Shown here: positions 37,651 to 47,260 of the stretch, piece after piece | Position numbering within the stretch: position 1 is the first letter of the stretch | How the letters are laid out: each line of letters begins with the position of its first letter | Source: Xanthomonas sp. DAR 34887 | GTDB taxonomy: Bacteria > Pseudomonadota > Gammaproteobacteria > Xanthomonadales > Xanthomonadaceae | Length of the DNA stretch: 64,000 bases | NCBI RefSeq assembly: GCF_041245805.1 | Contig: NZ_CP162490.1 | Span: 597,001-661,000 of the forward strand | Direction of reading: 5' to 3' | Notes under the pieces: generated by a model | Databases searched by the model: none | Seen by the model: only the letters and a program-made list of their open reading frames with translations | Told to the model about the DNA's origin: nothing | Made by a program: the position numbers and the translations under genes

Positions 37651-39504
37651 TCAGCGCTTCATCGAACCGAAGAACTCGTCGTTGGACTTGGTGTTCTTCA
37701 TCTTGTCCAGCAGGAACTCCATCGCCGCGATCTCGTCCATCGGATGCAGCAGCTTGCGCAGGATCCAGATCTTCTGCAGCAGCTCCGGCTCGATCAGCAG
37801 GTCTTCGCGACGGGTGCCGGAGCGGTTGATGTCGATCGCCGGGTACACGCGCTTCTCGGCGATACGGCGGTTCAGGTGCACTTCGCTGTTGCCGGTGCCC
37901 TTGAACTCTTCGTAGATCACCTCGTCCATCTTGCTGCCGGTTTCCACCAGCGCGGTGGCGATGATGGTCAGCGAGCCGCCTTCCTCGACGTTGCGCGCCG
38001 CGCCGAAGAAACGCTTCGGGCGATGCAGCGCATTGGCGTCCACGCCGCCGCTGAGCACCTTGCCGGAGGACGGCACCACGTTGTTGTAGGCGCGGGCCAG
38101 GCGGGTGATCGAGTCGAGCATGATCACCACGTCCTTCTTGTGCTCGACCAGGCGCTTGGCCCGCTCGATCACCATCTCGGCGACCTGCACGTGGCGCGCG
38201 GCCGGCTCGTCGAAGGTGGAAGAGATGACCTCGCCGCGCACGGTGCGCTGCATTTCGGTCACTTCTTCCGGCCGCTCGTCGATCAGCAGCACGATCAGGT
38301 GCACGTCGGGATGATTGGTGGTGATGGCGGTGGCCACCTGCTGCATCATCATCGTCTTGCCGGCCTTGGGCGGGGAGACGATCAGCGCGCGCTGGCCCTT
38401 GCCCTGCGGCGCCATCAGATCGAGGATGCGCCCGGAGATGTCTTCCGAGGAACCGTTGCCGCGTTCCAGGGTGAAGCGCTTGCGCGGGAACAGGGCGGTC
38501 AGGTTCTCGAACAGCACCTTGTTCTTGCTCGCTTCCAGCGGCTCGCCGTTGATCGTGTCGACGATCGACAGCGCGAAGTAGCGTTCGCCGTCCTTCGGGA
38601 AGCGGATGCGGCCGGACAGGTGGTCGCCGGTGCGCAGGTTGAAGCGGCGGATCTGGCTGGGCGAGATGTAGGTGTCGTCCGGGCCGGCCAGGTAGCTGGC
38701 CTCGGCCGCGCGCAGGAAGCCGAAGCCGTCCGGCAGGATTTCCAGCACGCCGTCGGCGGCGACGCCTTCGCCGTGGCGGGTCAGCACCTTCAGCAGCGCG
38801 AAGATCACGTCCTGCTTGCGCGCGCGGGCCACGCCGTCCTGGATGTTGAGCTGCTCGGCGATGTCCAGCAGCTTCTGCGCCGGCATCCGCTTCAGGTCGC
38901 TCAGCGAATAGATCGGGAAGCCTTCCGGCACGTTGGCGTGCGGGCGCGGCACGAACACTTCGTTGGCGCCGTTGTCGTTGGGCAGGCCGTTGTCCTGGTA
39001 GCGCTCGCGGCCACCGCCATTGCCACCACCACCACCACCGCCGCCGCCGCCACGATCACGGCGATTGCGGAAGCGGTCGCGGCGATTGCCTTGCTGGTTG
39101 TTCTGGTTCTGGTTGTTCTGGTGCTGCTGATTCTGGTTGTTGAAGCGCGGGTTGCCGCCGCCTTCGCGCGGCTCGCCGCCATCGTTCTGGTTGCCGCCGG
39201 CCTGGCCCTGGGCATCGCCGCCGGAGGCGGGAGCGGGCTGCGACTGGGGCTGCTGCTGCGACGGGGCCTGCGCGGGTTCCTGCGCTGCGGCGCGTTCCTG
39301 GCGTTCCTGGCGCTCTTGCGGGGCCGGACGCGGCGCGTCGGGCTGGGCCGGCGCCTGGTTCAACGGCAGGTTCGGCTGCGCCGGGGCGCCGTGCTCGGCT
39401 CCGCCGTCAGCGCCGGCGACGGCCTTGCTGACCCGCGGCTTGCGCGCGCGCTTCTCGGCGGGGGCGTCGACGCTCCCGGATTCGGTAGTGGTGTTATCGG
39501 ACAA
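37651..39504 (-). CDS. rho: Transcription termination factor Rho with long disordered N-terminal extension
   Basis: A 617-residue Rho, about 200 residues longer than the E. coli protein. Residues 1-195 are low-complexity: Ala/Pro/Gln-rich, then Asn/Gln-rich (NNQNQQHQNNQNQNNQQ), Arg-rich and a run of ten Gly. The canonical Rho follows: Rho_N from about 198 (YSLSDLKRMPAQKLLDIAEQ), the RNA-binding CSD (DGFGFLRAAE), Walker A (SPPKAGKT), Walker B with VVIMLDSITRLARAYN, and the R-loop. TTG 39504 is preferred as start because AGGAA stands eight bases upstream; an alternative ATG at 39549 adds 15 residues. It lies downstream of trxA, the same order as in E. coli. Confidence 0.94.
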   Translation of the reverse strand: MSDNTTTESGSVDAPAEKRARKPRVSKAVAGADGGAEHGAPAQPNLPLNQAPAQPDAPRPAPQERQERQERAAAQEPAQAPSQQQPQSQPAPASGGDAQGQAGGNQNDGGEPREGGGNPRFNNQNQQHQNNQNQNNQQGNRRDRFRNRRDRGGGGGGGGGGNGGGRERYQDNGLPNDNGANEVFVPRPHANVPEGFPIYSLSDLKRMPAQKLLDIAEQLNIQDGVARARKQDVIFALLKVLTRHGEGVAADGVLEILPDGFGFLRAAEASYLAGPDDTYISPSQIRRFNLRTGDHLSGRIRFPKDGERYFALSIVDTINGEPLEASKNKVLFENLTALFPRKRFTLERGNGSSEDISGRILDLMAPQGKGQRALIVSPPKAGKTMMMQQVATAITTNHPDVHLIVLLIDERPEEVTEMQRTVRGEVISSTFDEPAARHVQVAEMVIERAKRLVEHKKDVVIMLDSITRLARAYNNVVPSSGKVLSGGVDANALHRPKRFFGAARNVEEGGSLTIIATALVETGSKMDEVIYEEFKGTGNSEVHLNRRIAEKRVYPAIDINRSGTRREDLLIEPELLQKIWILRKLLHPMDEIAAMEFLLDKMKNTKSNDEFFGSMKR

Positions 39505-39742
39505 GTGGTGATTCCTCGCTATGAGTGCGAGCGCCCAGCGTGGGGGCAAACGGGTTGGGAAGGGGTCTAGAAGAGAATCTTCCAGAGGGGGTGCGGTGCG
39601 CGAATGCCACCGGATGCGCCGACACTATCATCGCCGCGCAACCACGGCAAGCAGGCGTTACCGGGCGATTCAGCCGGCCGGCAGCGACGCTGCAGGCCGG
39701 TACGACAGCGGCCGCTCCGATCCGGAACGGCCGGCGACAGAC

Positions 39743-40084
39743 TCAGGCCGCGGCGCCGCCCAGGGTCTTGTCGATCATCTGGGTCAGCTGGCCCTTGCCG
39801 ACCGCGCCGATCTGGGTGGCCTGGATCTTGCCGTCCTTGAACAGCAGCAGCATCGGGATCGAGCGTACGTGGTACTTGATCGCGGTGGCGCGGTTCTCGT
39901 CCACGTTGACCTTGGCCACCTTGAGCTTGCCGTCGTAGGTGTCGGCCAGGTCGTCCAGCACCGGGGCGATCATCTTGCACGGGCCGCACCATTCCGCCCA
40001 GAAGTCCACCAGGACCGGCTCGCCGGACTGCAGCACGGCGGTATCGAAATCGGCGTCGCCGACGTGTAGGACCTTATCGCTCAC
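39743..40084 (-). CDS. trxA: Thioredoxin
   Basis: A 113-residue thioredoxin 1 with the redox motif WCGPC at 32-36 and the cis-Pro in SIPMLLLF. It starts at GTG 40084. It reduces protein disulfides in the cytoplasm. Upstream of rho on the minus strand and divergent from rhlB. Confidence 0.96.
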   Translation of the reverse strand: MSDKVLHVGDADFDTAVLQSGEPVLVDFWAEWCGPCKMIAPVLDDLADTYDGKLKVAKVNVDENRATAIKYHVRSIPMLLLFKDGKIQATQIGAVGKGQLTQMIDKTLGGAAA

Positions 40085-40285
40085 TTGGGGTATCTCCTGG
40101 GCCAATGCGACCGGCCGGACCGGGTGGCCGCCGCATTGCGGTAAACTGGGGCATTGCGCGGCGAAATCAAGGGATTCCCCCTGTCGCGCGACCCGGCATG
40201 GAAGTAGCCAGTGTGCGACGCTGCCGGGGCCGATGCAAGCCGCGACCTTACGCTTCGGGCGGGGTGGCCTGACGAAGATGGAATG

Positions 40286-42061
40286 ATGAGCGACAAACCG
40301 CTGACCGATGTGACCTTTTCCGCGTTCGAGCTGCAACCGGCCCTGCTGGCCGGCCTCGAAGGCGCCGGCTTCACCCGCTGCACGCCGATCCAGGCGCTGA
40401 CCCTGCCGGTGGCCCTGCCGGGCCGCGACGTGGCCGGTCAGGCCCAGACCGGTACCGGCAAGACCCTGGCGTTCCTGGTGGCGGTGATGAACCGCCTGCT
40501 CAGCCGCCCGGCGCTGGCCGACCGCAAGCCCGAGGATCCGCGTGCGCTGATCCTGGCCCCGACCCGCGAGCTGGCGATCCAGATCCACAAGGACGCGGTC
40601 AAGTTCGGCGCCGACCTCGGCCTGCGCTTCGCGCTGGTCTACGGCGGCGTGGACTACGACAAGCAGCGCGAACTGCTGCAGCAGGGCGTGGACGTGATCA
40701 TCGCCACTCCCGGCCGGCTGATCGACTACGTCAAGCAGCACAAAGTGGTGTCGTTGCACGCCTGCGAAATCTGCGTGCTCGACGAAGCCGACCGCATGTT
40801 CGACCTGGGCTTCATCAAGGACATCCGCTTCCTGCTGCGGCGCATGCCCGAGCGTGGCACCCGGCAGACCCTGCTGTTCTCGGCCACGCTCAGCCACCGC
40901 GTGCTGGAGCTGGCCTACGAGCACATGAACGAGCCGGAAAAGCTCGTGGTCGAGACCGAGAGCATCACCGCCGCGCGCGTGCGCCAGCGCATCTACTTCC
41001 CCTCCGACGAGGAGAAGTTGACCCTGCTGCTGGGCCTGCTGTCGCGCAGCGAGGGCGCGCGCACCATGGTGTTCGTCAACACCAAGGCCTTCGTCGAACG
41101 CGTGGCGCGGTCGCTGGAGCGCAACGGCTACCGGGTCGGCGTACTGTCCGGCGACGTGCCGCAGAAGAAGCGCGAGACCCTGCTCAACCGCTTCCAGAAA
41201 GGCCAGCTGGAGATCCTGGTCGCCACCGACGTGGCCGCGCGCGGCCTGCACATCGATGGCGTCAAGTACGTCTACAACTACGACCTGCCGTTCGACGCCG
41301 AGGACTACGTGCACCGCATCGGTCGCACCGCGCGGCTGGGCGAGGAAGGCGACGCGATCAGCTTCGCCTGCGAGCGCTATGCGATGAGCCTGCCGGACAT
41401 CGAGGCCTACATCGAGCAGAAGATTCCGGTCGAGCCGGTCACCGCCGAACTGCTGGTGGCGCTGCCGCGCACCCCGCGCGCGCCGGTCGAAGGCGAAGCG
41501 GCCGAGGTCGACGCGGATGCCGACGAAAGCATTGGCGACATCTTCCGCGAGGCGCGCGCGCAGCGCGAGGCCGACGAGCAGCGGCGCGGCGGCGGCCGCG
41601 GCAAGCCCGGCGGCGGCCGCGGCGGTCCTGGCGGTGCCGGCGGCCGTGGCGAATCGCGCGGCGCCGACGGCAAGCCGCGGCGTCCGCGCACCCCGCGCCC
41701 GGCCGATGCCGGTGCGGCGCCAGGGGCCGTCGCGGAAGCGCCGGCTGCGGCCGCCAACGCAGCGACGGCAGCGGTCGCGGCGCCCACGCCCAAGCCGGCC
41801 CGTCCCGCCGTCGATGGTGCGCCTGCGCCGGATGGCGAGCGTGCGCCGCGCAAGCGCCGGCGTCGTCGCGGTGGCCGTCCGCTGGAAGGCGCCGAGGGTG
41901 CGGCCACTGCCGCCGTCGCGAGCGGCGACGCGCCGGCCAAGCCGGTGCAGGTCAAGGCCGCGCGCCAGGGCGAGCGCGCCGCGGCGCCGGCTGCCGCGGC
42001 CAACGATTCGTTCCTGACCCGGCTCGGCCGCAAGCTGCGTTCGCTGGTCTCCAGTTCCTGA
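40286..42061 (+). CDS. rhlB: DEAD-box RNA helicase RhlB with long basic C-terminal tail
   Basis: A 591-residue DEAD-box helicase. Motifs in order: AQTGTGKT, PTRELA, TPGR, DEAD in VLDEADRMFD, SAT, then VFVNTK and HRIGRTARLG. RhlB is the RNA-unwinding partner of RNase E in the degradosome. E. coli RhlB has about 420 residues; here the last 170 or so form an Arg/Gly- and Ala/Pro-rich disordered tail (RGGGRGKPGGGRGGPGG, RAPRKRRRRRGG) likely to bind RNA. Two adjacent ATG codons (40283, 40286) are possible starts. Divergent from trxA-rho, as in E. coli. Confidence 0.94.
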   Translation: MSDKPLTDVTFSAFELQPALLAGLEGAGFTRCTPIQALTLPVALPGRDVAGQAQTGTGKTLAFLVAVMNRLLSRPALADRKPEDPRALILAPTRELAIQIHKDAVKFGADLGLRFALVYGGVDYDKQRELLQQGVDVIIATPGRLIDYVKQHKVVSLHACEICVLDEADRMFDLGFIKDIRFLLRRMPERGTRQTLLFSATLSHRVLELAYEHMNEPEKLVVETESITAARVRQRIYFPSDEEKLTLLLGLLSRSEGARTMVFVNTKAFVERVARSLERNGYRVGVLSGDVPQKKRETLLNRFQKGQLEILVATDVAARGLHIDGVKYVYNYDLPFDAEDYVHRIGRTARLGEEGDAISFACERYAMSLPDIEAYIEQKIPVEPVTAELLVALPRTPRAPVEGEAAEVDADADESIGDIFREARAQREADEQRRGGGRGKPGGGRGGPGGAGGRGESRGADGKPRRPRTPRPADAGAAPGAVAEAPAAAANAATAAVAAPTPKPARPAVDGAPAPDGERAPRKRRRRRGGRPLEGAEGAATAAVASGDAPAKPVQVKAARQGERAAAPAAAANDSFLTRLGRKLRSLVSSS

Positions 42062-42134
42062 TGCGCCCGTTCCCCACCGTTCGCGGCGTGCGCACGGTGG
42101 ACGAACACCCGGGCCGCTCCGGCATAATCGCCGG

Positions 42135-42821
42135 ATGAGCGTTCTGCGGTTCGACAATGTCAGCAAACAGTACGCCGGTGGCCACGAGGCGCTGGTGGAC
42201 GTCAGCTTCGAGGTCGAGGAGGGCGAGATGCTGTTCGTCACCGGCCATTCCGGGGCGGGCAAGAGCACCTTGCTCAAGTTGATCCATCTCAGCGAGCGCC
42301 CGTCGCGCGGTGCGGTGCTGTTCGGCGAGCGCAACCTGCTGAAGGTGCGCGGGCGGCGCGTGCCGCTGCACCGGCGCGAGGTCGGTGTCGTGTATCAGGA
42401 CCACCGCCTGCTGATGGACCGCAGCATCGCCGAGAACGTGGCGCTGCCGCTGATCCTGCGCGGCACCCGCCGCGCCGAGATCGGCAAGCGCGTGCGCTCG
42501 GTGTTGGAGCGGATGGGCCTGGGCCATCGCGAGAAGGCGCTGCCCTCGCAGCTGTCGGCCGGCGAGCAGCAACGCGTGGGCATCGCCCGGGCGATGGTCG
42601 CCGAGCCGCGCCTGCTGGTCGCCGACGAACCCACCGGCAACCTCGACCCGACCCTGGCAGCCGAGATCATGCAGCTGTTCGCCGAATTGCCGGCGCGCGG
42701 CACCAGCGTGCTGGTGGTCAGCCACGACCTGGCGCTGCTCAAGCAGATGCGCAAGCGCGTGCTGATCCTGGACCACGGCCGCCTGGCCGACGACATTTCC
42801 CCGCAGGACTTGGCCGAATGA
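42135..42821 (+). CDS. ftsE: Cell division ATP-binding protein FtsE
   Basis: A 228-residue ABC ATPase. Walker A GHSGAGKST (38-46), Q-loop VVYQDHRLL, signature LSAGEQQR, Walker B LLVADEPTGN and the switch His in VVSHDLAL. With FtsX it forms the divisome complex that activates peptidoglycan hydrolases. Its stop overlaps the ftsX start (ATGA), so the two are translationally coupled. Confidence 0.96.
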   Translation: MSVLRFDNVSKQYAGGHEALVDVSFEVEEGEMLFVTGHSGAGKSTLLKLIHLSERPSRGAVLFGERNLLKVRGRRVPLHRREVGVVYQDHRLLMDRSIAENVALPLILRGTRRAEIGKRVRSVLERMGLGHREKALPSQLSAGEQQRVGIARAMVAEPRLLVADEPTGNLDPTLAAEIMQLFAELPARGTSVLVVSHDLALLKQMRKRVLILDHGRLADDISPQDLAE

Positions 42822-43765
42822 GCGCACGCAATGCCGCCGGCGGCGCCGCGCCCTCGCGCCTGGGCGTGTGGTGGGACCACCACCTGCACAGCATCGTCTA
42901 CAGCCTCGGCCGGGCCATGCGCAAGCCGTGGGCGACGCTGCTGACGATGGCGGTGATGGCATTGGCGCTGGCGTTGCCGCTGGGGCTGTCGATCGCGCTG
43001 GACAACCTCAAGCAGTTCGCCGGCAGCGTGCAGCAGTCGCGCGACATCAACGTGTTCCTGAAGACCGACGTCGATGCCGCCGCGGCCACTGCGCTGGCCG
43101 CGACCCTGCGTGGCCGTGCCGACGTCGCCGCGGTGGCGCTGCGCACGCCCGAACAGGGCATGGCCGAGCTGCGCGACAGCGCCGGGCTCGGCGAGGCGCT
43201 GGACGCGCTCGACGACAACCCGCTGCCGACGCTGCTGATCGTCACCCCGGCCGCGGCCGACGATGCGCAACTCGCCGCCTCGCTGAGCGCGCTGCCGCAG
43301 GCCGACCTGGTGCAGCACGACGCGCTGTGGCGCAAGCGCCTGGACGGCTGGCTGCGCTTCGGCGAGCGCCTGGTGCAGGTGCTGTCGGTGCTGCTCGGCG
43401 CCGGCGCGGCGCTGGTGGTCGGCAACACCGTGCGCCTGGATATCCAGTCGCGGCGCGAGGAAATCGGCGTGCTGCAATTGCTCGGTGCCAGCGACGGCTT
43501 CATCCGCCGCCCGTTCCTTTACCTGGGTGCCTGGTACGGCTTCGGCGCCGGGGTGCTGGCGCTGGGCCTGCTCGCCGCCTCGCGGCTGGCGCTGGGGCCG
43601 CCGCTGGCGGAACTGGCCGACAGCTACGGCAGCCATTTCGCGTTGCACGGGCTGGACGCCTTGCACTCGGCGTTCGTGTTGCTCGGCACCCTGTTGCTGG
43701 GCTGGCTCGGCGCCTGGTTGGTGACCGGCCACTTCCTGCGCCAGACGCGTCCCACCGATACCTGA
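42818..43765 (+). CDS. ftsX: Cell division permease-like protein FtsX
   Basis: A 315-residue inner-membrane protein with one N-terminal helix (WATLLTMAVMALALALPLGL), a periplasmic loop with DINVFLKTDVDAAAATALAA, and three further helices near the C-terminus. It couples FtsE ATPase to periplasmic amidase activators. Overlaps ftsE by four bases and is followed after seven bases by a response-regulator gene. Confidence 0.95.
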   Translation: MSARNAAGGAAPSRLGVWWDHHLHSIVYSLGRAMRKPWATLLTMAVMALALALPLGLSIALDNLKQFAGSVQQSRDINVFLKTDVDAAAATALAATLRGRADVAAVALRTPEQGMAELRDSAGLGEALDALDDNPLPTLLIVTPAAADDAQLAASLSALPQADLVQHDALWRKRLDGWLRFGERLVQVLSVLLGAGAALVVGNTVRLDIQSRREEIGVLQLLGASDGFIRRPFLYLGAWYGFGAGVLALGLLAASRLALGPPLAELADSYGSHFALHGLDALHSAFVLLGTLLLGWLGAWLVTGHFLRQTRPTDT

Positions 43766-43772
43766 GGCGCGC

Positions 43773-44615
43773 ATGTCCCGGCACGAGCTCAAGCACCTGA
43801 TCAGCGACGCCCCGCGGGTGATGGTCGTGGACGGCTCCAAGCTGGTGCGCAAGCTGATCGCCGATGTGCTGCACCGCGAACTGCCGGACGTGGAAGTGGT
43901 CGGCTGCGCCAGCATCGCCGAGGCGCGCGCCGCGCTGGAGGCCGGTCCGGTGAACCTGGTCACCACCTCGCTGGCGTTGCCCGACGGCGACGGCCTGGCC
44001 CTGGCGCGGAGCGTGCGCGAGGCCGCCGGCCAGGCCTACGTGCCGGTGATCGTGGTCTCCGGCGATGCGCAGCAGCATCTGGTCGAACGCCGCTTCACCG
44101 AATACGTCACCGACTATTTCGACAAGGCGCTGGGCCACGAGGCGCTGGCGACCTTCATCCGCGGCTACGTGCAGCCGCAGCCGGTGGCCGGCGCCACCAT
44201 CCTCTATGTCGAGGACAGCCGCGTGGTGGCCGAGGCGACCAAGCGCATGCTCGAGCGCCAGGAACTGCACGTGGTGCACGTGCTGACCGCCGAGGACGCG
44301 TTCGCGCTGCTGACCGCCGAATCGCTGGGCCGCACCACCCGCCGCATCGACCTGGTGCTGACCGACGTCACCCTCAAGGGCGAACTCAACGGTCGCGACG
44401 TGGTGCAGCGCATCCGCATCGATTTCGCCTACGGCAAGCGGCGCATGCCGGTGCTGGTGATGACCGGCGACAGCAATCCGCACAACCAGTCCGAGCTGTT
44501 GCGCGCCGGCGCCAACGACCTGGTGCAAAAGCCGATCGAGGAGCGCCTGCTGGTCACCAAGGTGTTGTTCCAGTTGCGCCTGGCCAAGCTCAACGACACC
44601 GCCGTGACCTTCTGA
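43773..44615 (+). CDS. Tandem receiver-domain response regulator, first receiver degenerate
   Basis: A 280-residue protein made of two CheY-like receivers with no output domain. Receiver 1 (14-130) keeps Asp20 and Lys118, but the phospho-acceptor position holds Ser66 (LVTTSLALPDGDG). Receiver 2 (141-270) is complete: Glu147/Asp148, phospho-Asp198 in LVLTDVTLKG, Thr231 and Lys253. It probably acts by protein binding. It lies seven bases after ftsX and 22 before ung, so it is likely co-transcribed with cell-division genes. The cognate kinase is not in the window. Confidence 0.9.
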   Translation: MSRHELKHLISDAPRVMVVDGSKLVRKLIADVLHRELPDVEVVGCASIAEARAALEAGPVNLVTTSLALPDGDGLALARSVREAAGQAYVPVIVVSGDAQQHLVERRFTEYVTDYFDKALGHEALATFIRGYVQPQPVAGATILYVEDSRVVAEATKRMLERQELHVVHVLTAEDAFALLTAESLGRTTRRIDLVLTDVTLKGELNGRDVVQRIRIDFAYGKRRMPVLVMTGDSNPHNQSELLRAGANDLVQKPIEERLLVTKVLFQLRLAKLNDTAVTF

Positions 44616-44637
44616 CCGATCGATCCGCCGGACCCGC

Positions 44638-45366
44638 ATGAGCAACGAAGACGACGCCCGCATTCAACTGGAACCCTCGTGGAAAGCGCAGGTCGGCGAC
44701 TGGCTGCTGCGCCCGGAGATGCGCGAACTGGCCGCCTTCCTGCGCAAGCGCAAGGCCGCCGGCGCCCGCGTGTTCCCGCCCGGGCGGCAGATCTTCGCCG
44801 CATTCGACGCGACCCCGTTCGACCAGGTGGAGGTGGTGATCCTCGGCCAGGATCCGTACCACGGCTATGGCCAGGCGCATGGGCTGTGCTTCTCGGTGTT
44901 GCCCGGGGTGCCGGTGCCGCCGTCGCTGCTGAACATCTACAAGGAGATCGAGGACGACCTGGGCATCCGCCGTCCCGATCACGGCTGCCTGTTGCCGTGG
45001 GCGCAGCGCGGCGTGCTGCTGCTCAACGCGGTGCTGACGGTGGAGGAAGGCCGCGCCGGCGCGCACCAGGGCAAGGGCTGGGAGGGCTTCACCGACCATG
45101 TGGTGGAAACCTTGAACCGCGAGCGCGAAGGCCTGGTGTTCCTGCTGTGGGGCAGTTATGCCCAGGCCAAGGGCAAGGTCATCGACACCCGCCGCCACCG
45201 CGTGCTGAAGGCGCCGCATCCCTCGCCGTTGTCGGCGCACCGCGGCTTCCTGGGCTGCAAGCATTTCTCCGCGGCCAACGACTACCTGCGCCGCCGCGGC
45301 GCCGCGCCGATCGACTGGAGCCTGCCGCCGCGCGCGGCGCTGGACGCGGCCTTGGCCGGCGCCTGA
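44638..45366 (+). CDS. ung: Uracil-DNA glycosylase
   Basis: A 242-residue family-1 enzyme that removes uracil from DNA. The catalytic water-activating loop is ILGQDPYHGYGQAHG, the uracil-binding region is LLLNAVLTVEEG, and the DNA-intercalation loop is APHPSPLSAHRGFLG. Last gene of the ftsE-ftsX-regulator-ung run. Confidence 0.97.
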   Translation: MSNEDDARIQLEPSWKAQVGDWLLRPEMRELAAFLRKRKAAGARVFPPGRQIFAAFDATPFDQVEVVILGQDPYHGYGQAHGLCFSVLPGVPVPPSLLNIYKEIEDDLGIRRPDHGCLLPWAQRGVLLLNAVLTVEEGRAGAHQGKGWEGFTDHVVETLNREREGLVFLLWGSYAQAKGKVIDTRRHRVLKAPHPSPLSAHRGFLGCKHFSAANDYLRRRGAAPIDWSLPPRAALDAALAGA

Positions 45367-45550
45367 ACCGCGGTTCGACGGCGTCGCCCGGGCGCGCCGC
45401 GTGTACGCAAATTTCGCGGTCCGGGTGCTAGGTTAGGCGCTCGTAACCGGTTACGCCCGCCTTCCCCAGCGTTCCAGTGGCTTCTGTCACAGTTCGTTTC
45501 CTGATTCGAATGTTCTACAAACAGAACGCAGGAACTTTTTACTGTACCCA

Positions 45551-45571
45551 GCAGTCTAGTTAGTTGACTGC
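45551..45571 (+). promoter_or_regulatory. Small hairpin just ahead of the rpoH start
   Basis: GCAGTC (45551-45556) pairs with GACTGC (45566-45571) across an AT-rich loop TAGTTAGTT, ending five bases before ATG 45576. It could sequester the start region of the rpoH mRNA, in the manner of known rpoH thermosensors, but the stem is short. Confidence 0.35.
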
Positions 45572-45584
45572 TAAGATGAGCCCT

Positions 45585-46463
<879 letters not shown>

Positions 46464-46500
46464 GTGCGGCGCGCAGTTGCGGATGATCGATCCGCCAAGC

Positions 46501-46528
46501 AAAAAGGCCCGGTTTTCCGGGCCTTTTT
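46501..46528. terminator. Rho-independent terminator after rpoH
   Basis: A 12-bp stem AAAAAGGCCCGG / CCGGGCCTTTTT with a TTTT loop; symmetrical, so it may also serve the minus-strand gene ending at 46585. Confidence 0.93.
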
Positions 46529-46584
46529 CGTTGCGTCTAGGCGTGCGGAGACCGGCCGTGCCGACGCACGGCGCGCAGTACCGG

Positions 46585-47226
46585 TCACGGCTCCGGCGGC
46601 GGCCGCGCCACCGGCAGGTGCCAGCCGTAGCGGATCGCCATGAAGCGCAGGCCGAAGCACAGCGTGGCGCCGATCGCCAATCCCCACGGCTGCGGCAGGT
46701 GCAGGACGTGCGCCGCGGCGACCACGCCGCCGCCGAGCAAGGCCGCCACCGCGTACAGCTCGGCCTGCAGCACCACCGGCGTGCGCGCCACCAGCAGGTC
46801 GCGGACGATGCCGCCGCCGATGCCGCTGAGCATGCCGAGCAGGGTCGCGCTGAGCGGCCCCAGGCCGAACGCCAGCGCCTTGCTGGTGCCGTACACCGCG
46901 AACAGCGCCAGGCCGAGCGCATCGAAGAGTTGCACCGGGTTGCGCAGGCGCTCGACCGTGTTGTGGCTGTAGAAGGTCAGCAAGCCGGCCAGGCAGGCGA
47001 CGCCGAGATAGCGCGCATCGCCGAGCGCGGCCGGCGGCGTGGCGCCGATCAGTACGTCGCGGGCGATGCCGCCGGAGACCGCGGCCGCGCACGACAGCAC
47101 CAGCACGCCGAACAGGTCCAGCCGATGGCGCACGCCGACGGTGGCGCCGCTGATCGCGAACACGAAGGTGCCGAGCAGGTCGAGCAGGAACAGGAAGGTC
47201 GCCAAGACGGCACTGCGCAGCGGCAA
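46585..47226 (-). CDS. TRIC-type/UPF0126 cation channel family membrane protein
   Basis: A 213-residue protein with seven helices in two repeats, each with a Gly-rich, Arg/Asp-containing motif (SGGIARDVLIGATPP and IGGGIVRDLLVARTP). This matches the YicG/TRIC family of trimeric potassium-type channels. The apparent start is TTG 47226 and the exact N-terminus is unsure. It begins 34 bases after the NDH-2 stop and is probably co-transcribed. Confidence 0.87.
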   Translation of the reverse strand: MPLRSAVLATFLFLLDLLGTFVFAISGATVGVRHRLDLFGVLVLSCAAAVSGGIARDVLIGATPPAALGDARYLGVACLAGLLTFYSHNTVERLRNPVQLFDALGLALFAVYGTSKALAFGLGPLSATLLGMLSGIGGGIVRDLLVARTPVVLQAELYAVAALLGGGVVAAAHVLHLPQPWGLAIGATLCFGLRFMAIRYGWHLPVARPPPEP

Positions 47227-47260
47227 AGGGCGGCTAGGATCGCAGCCCCGCCGCAGGGTG

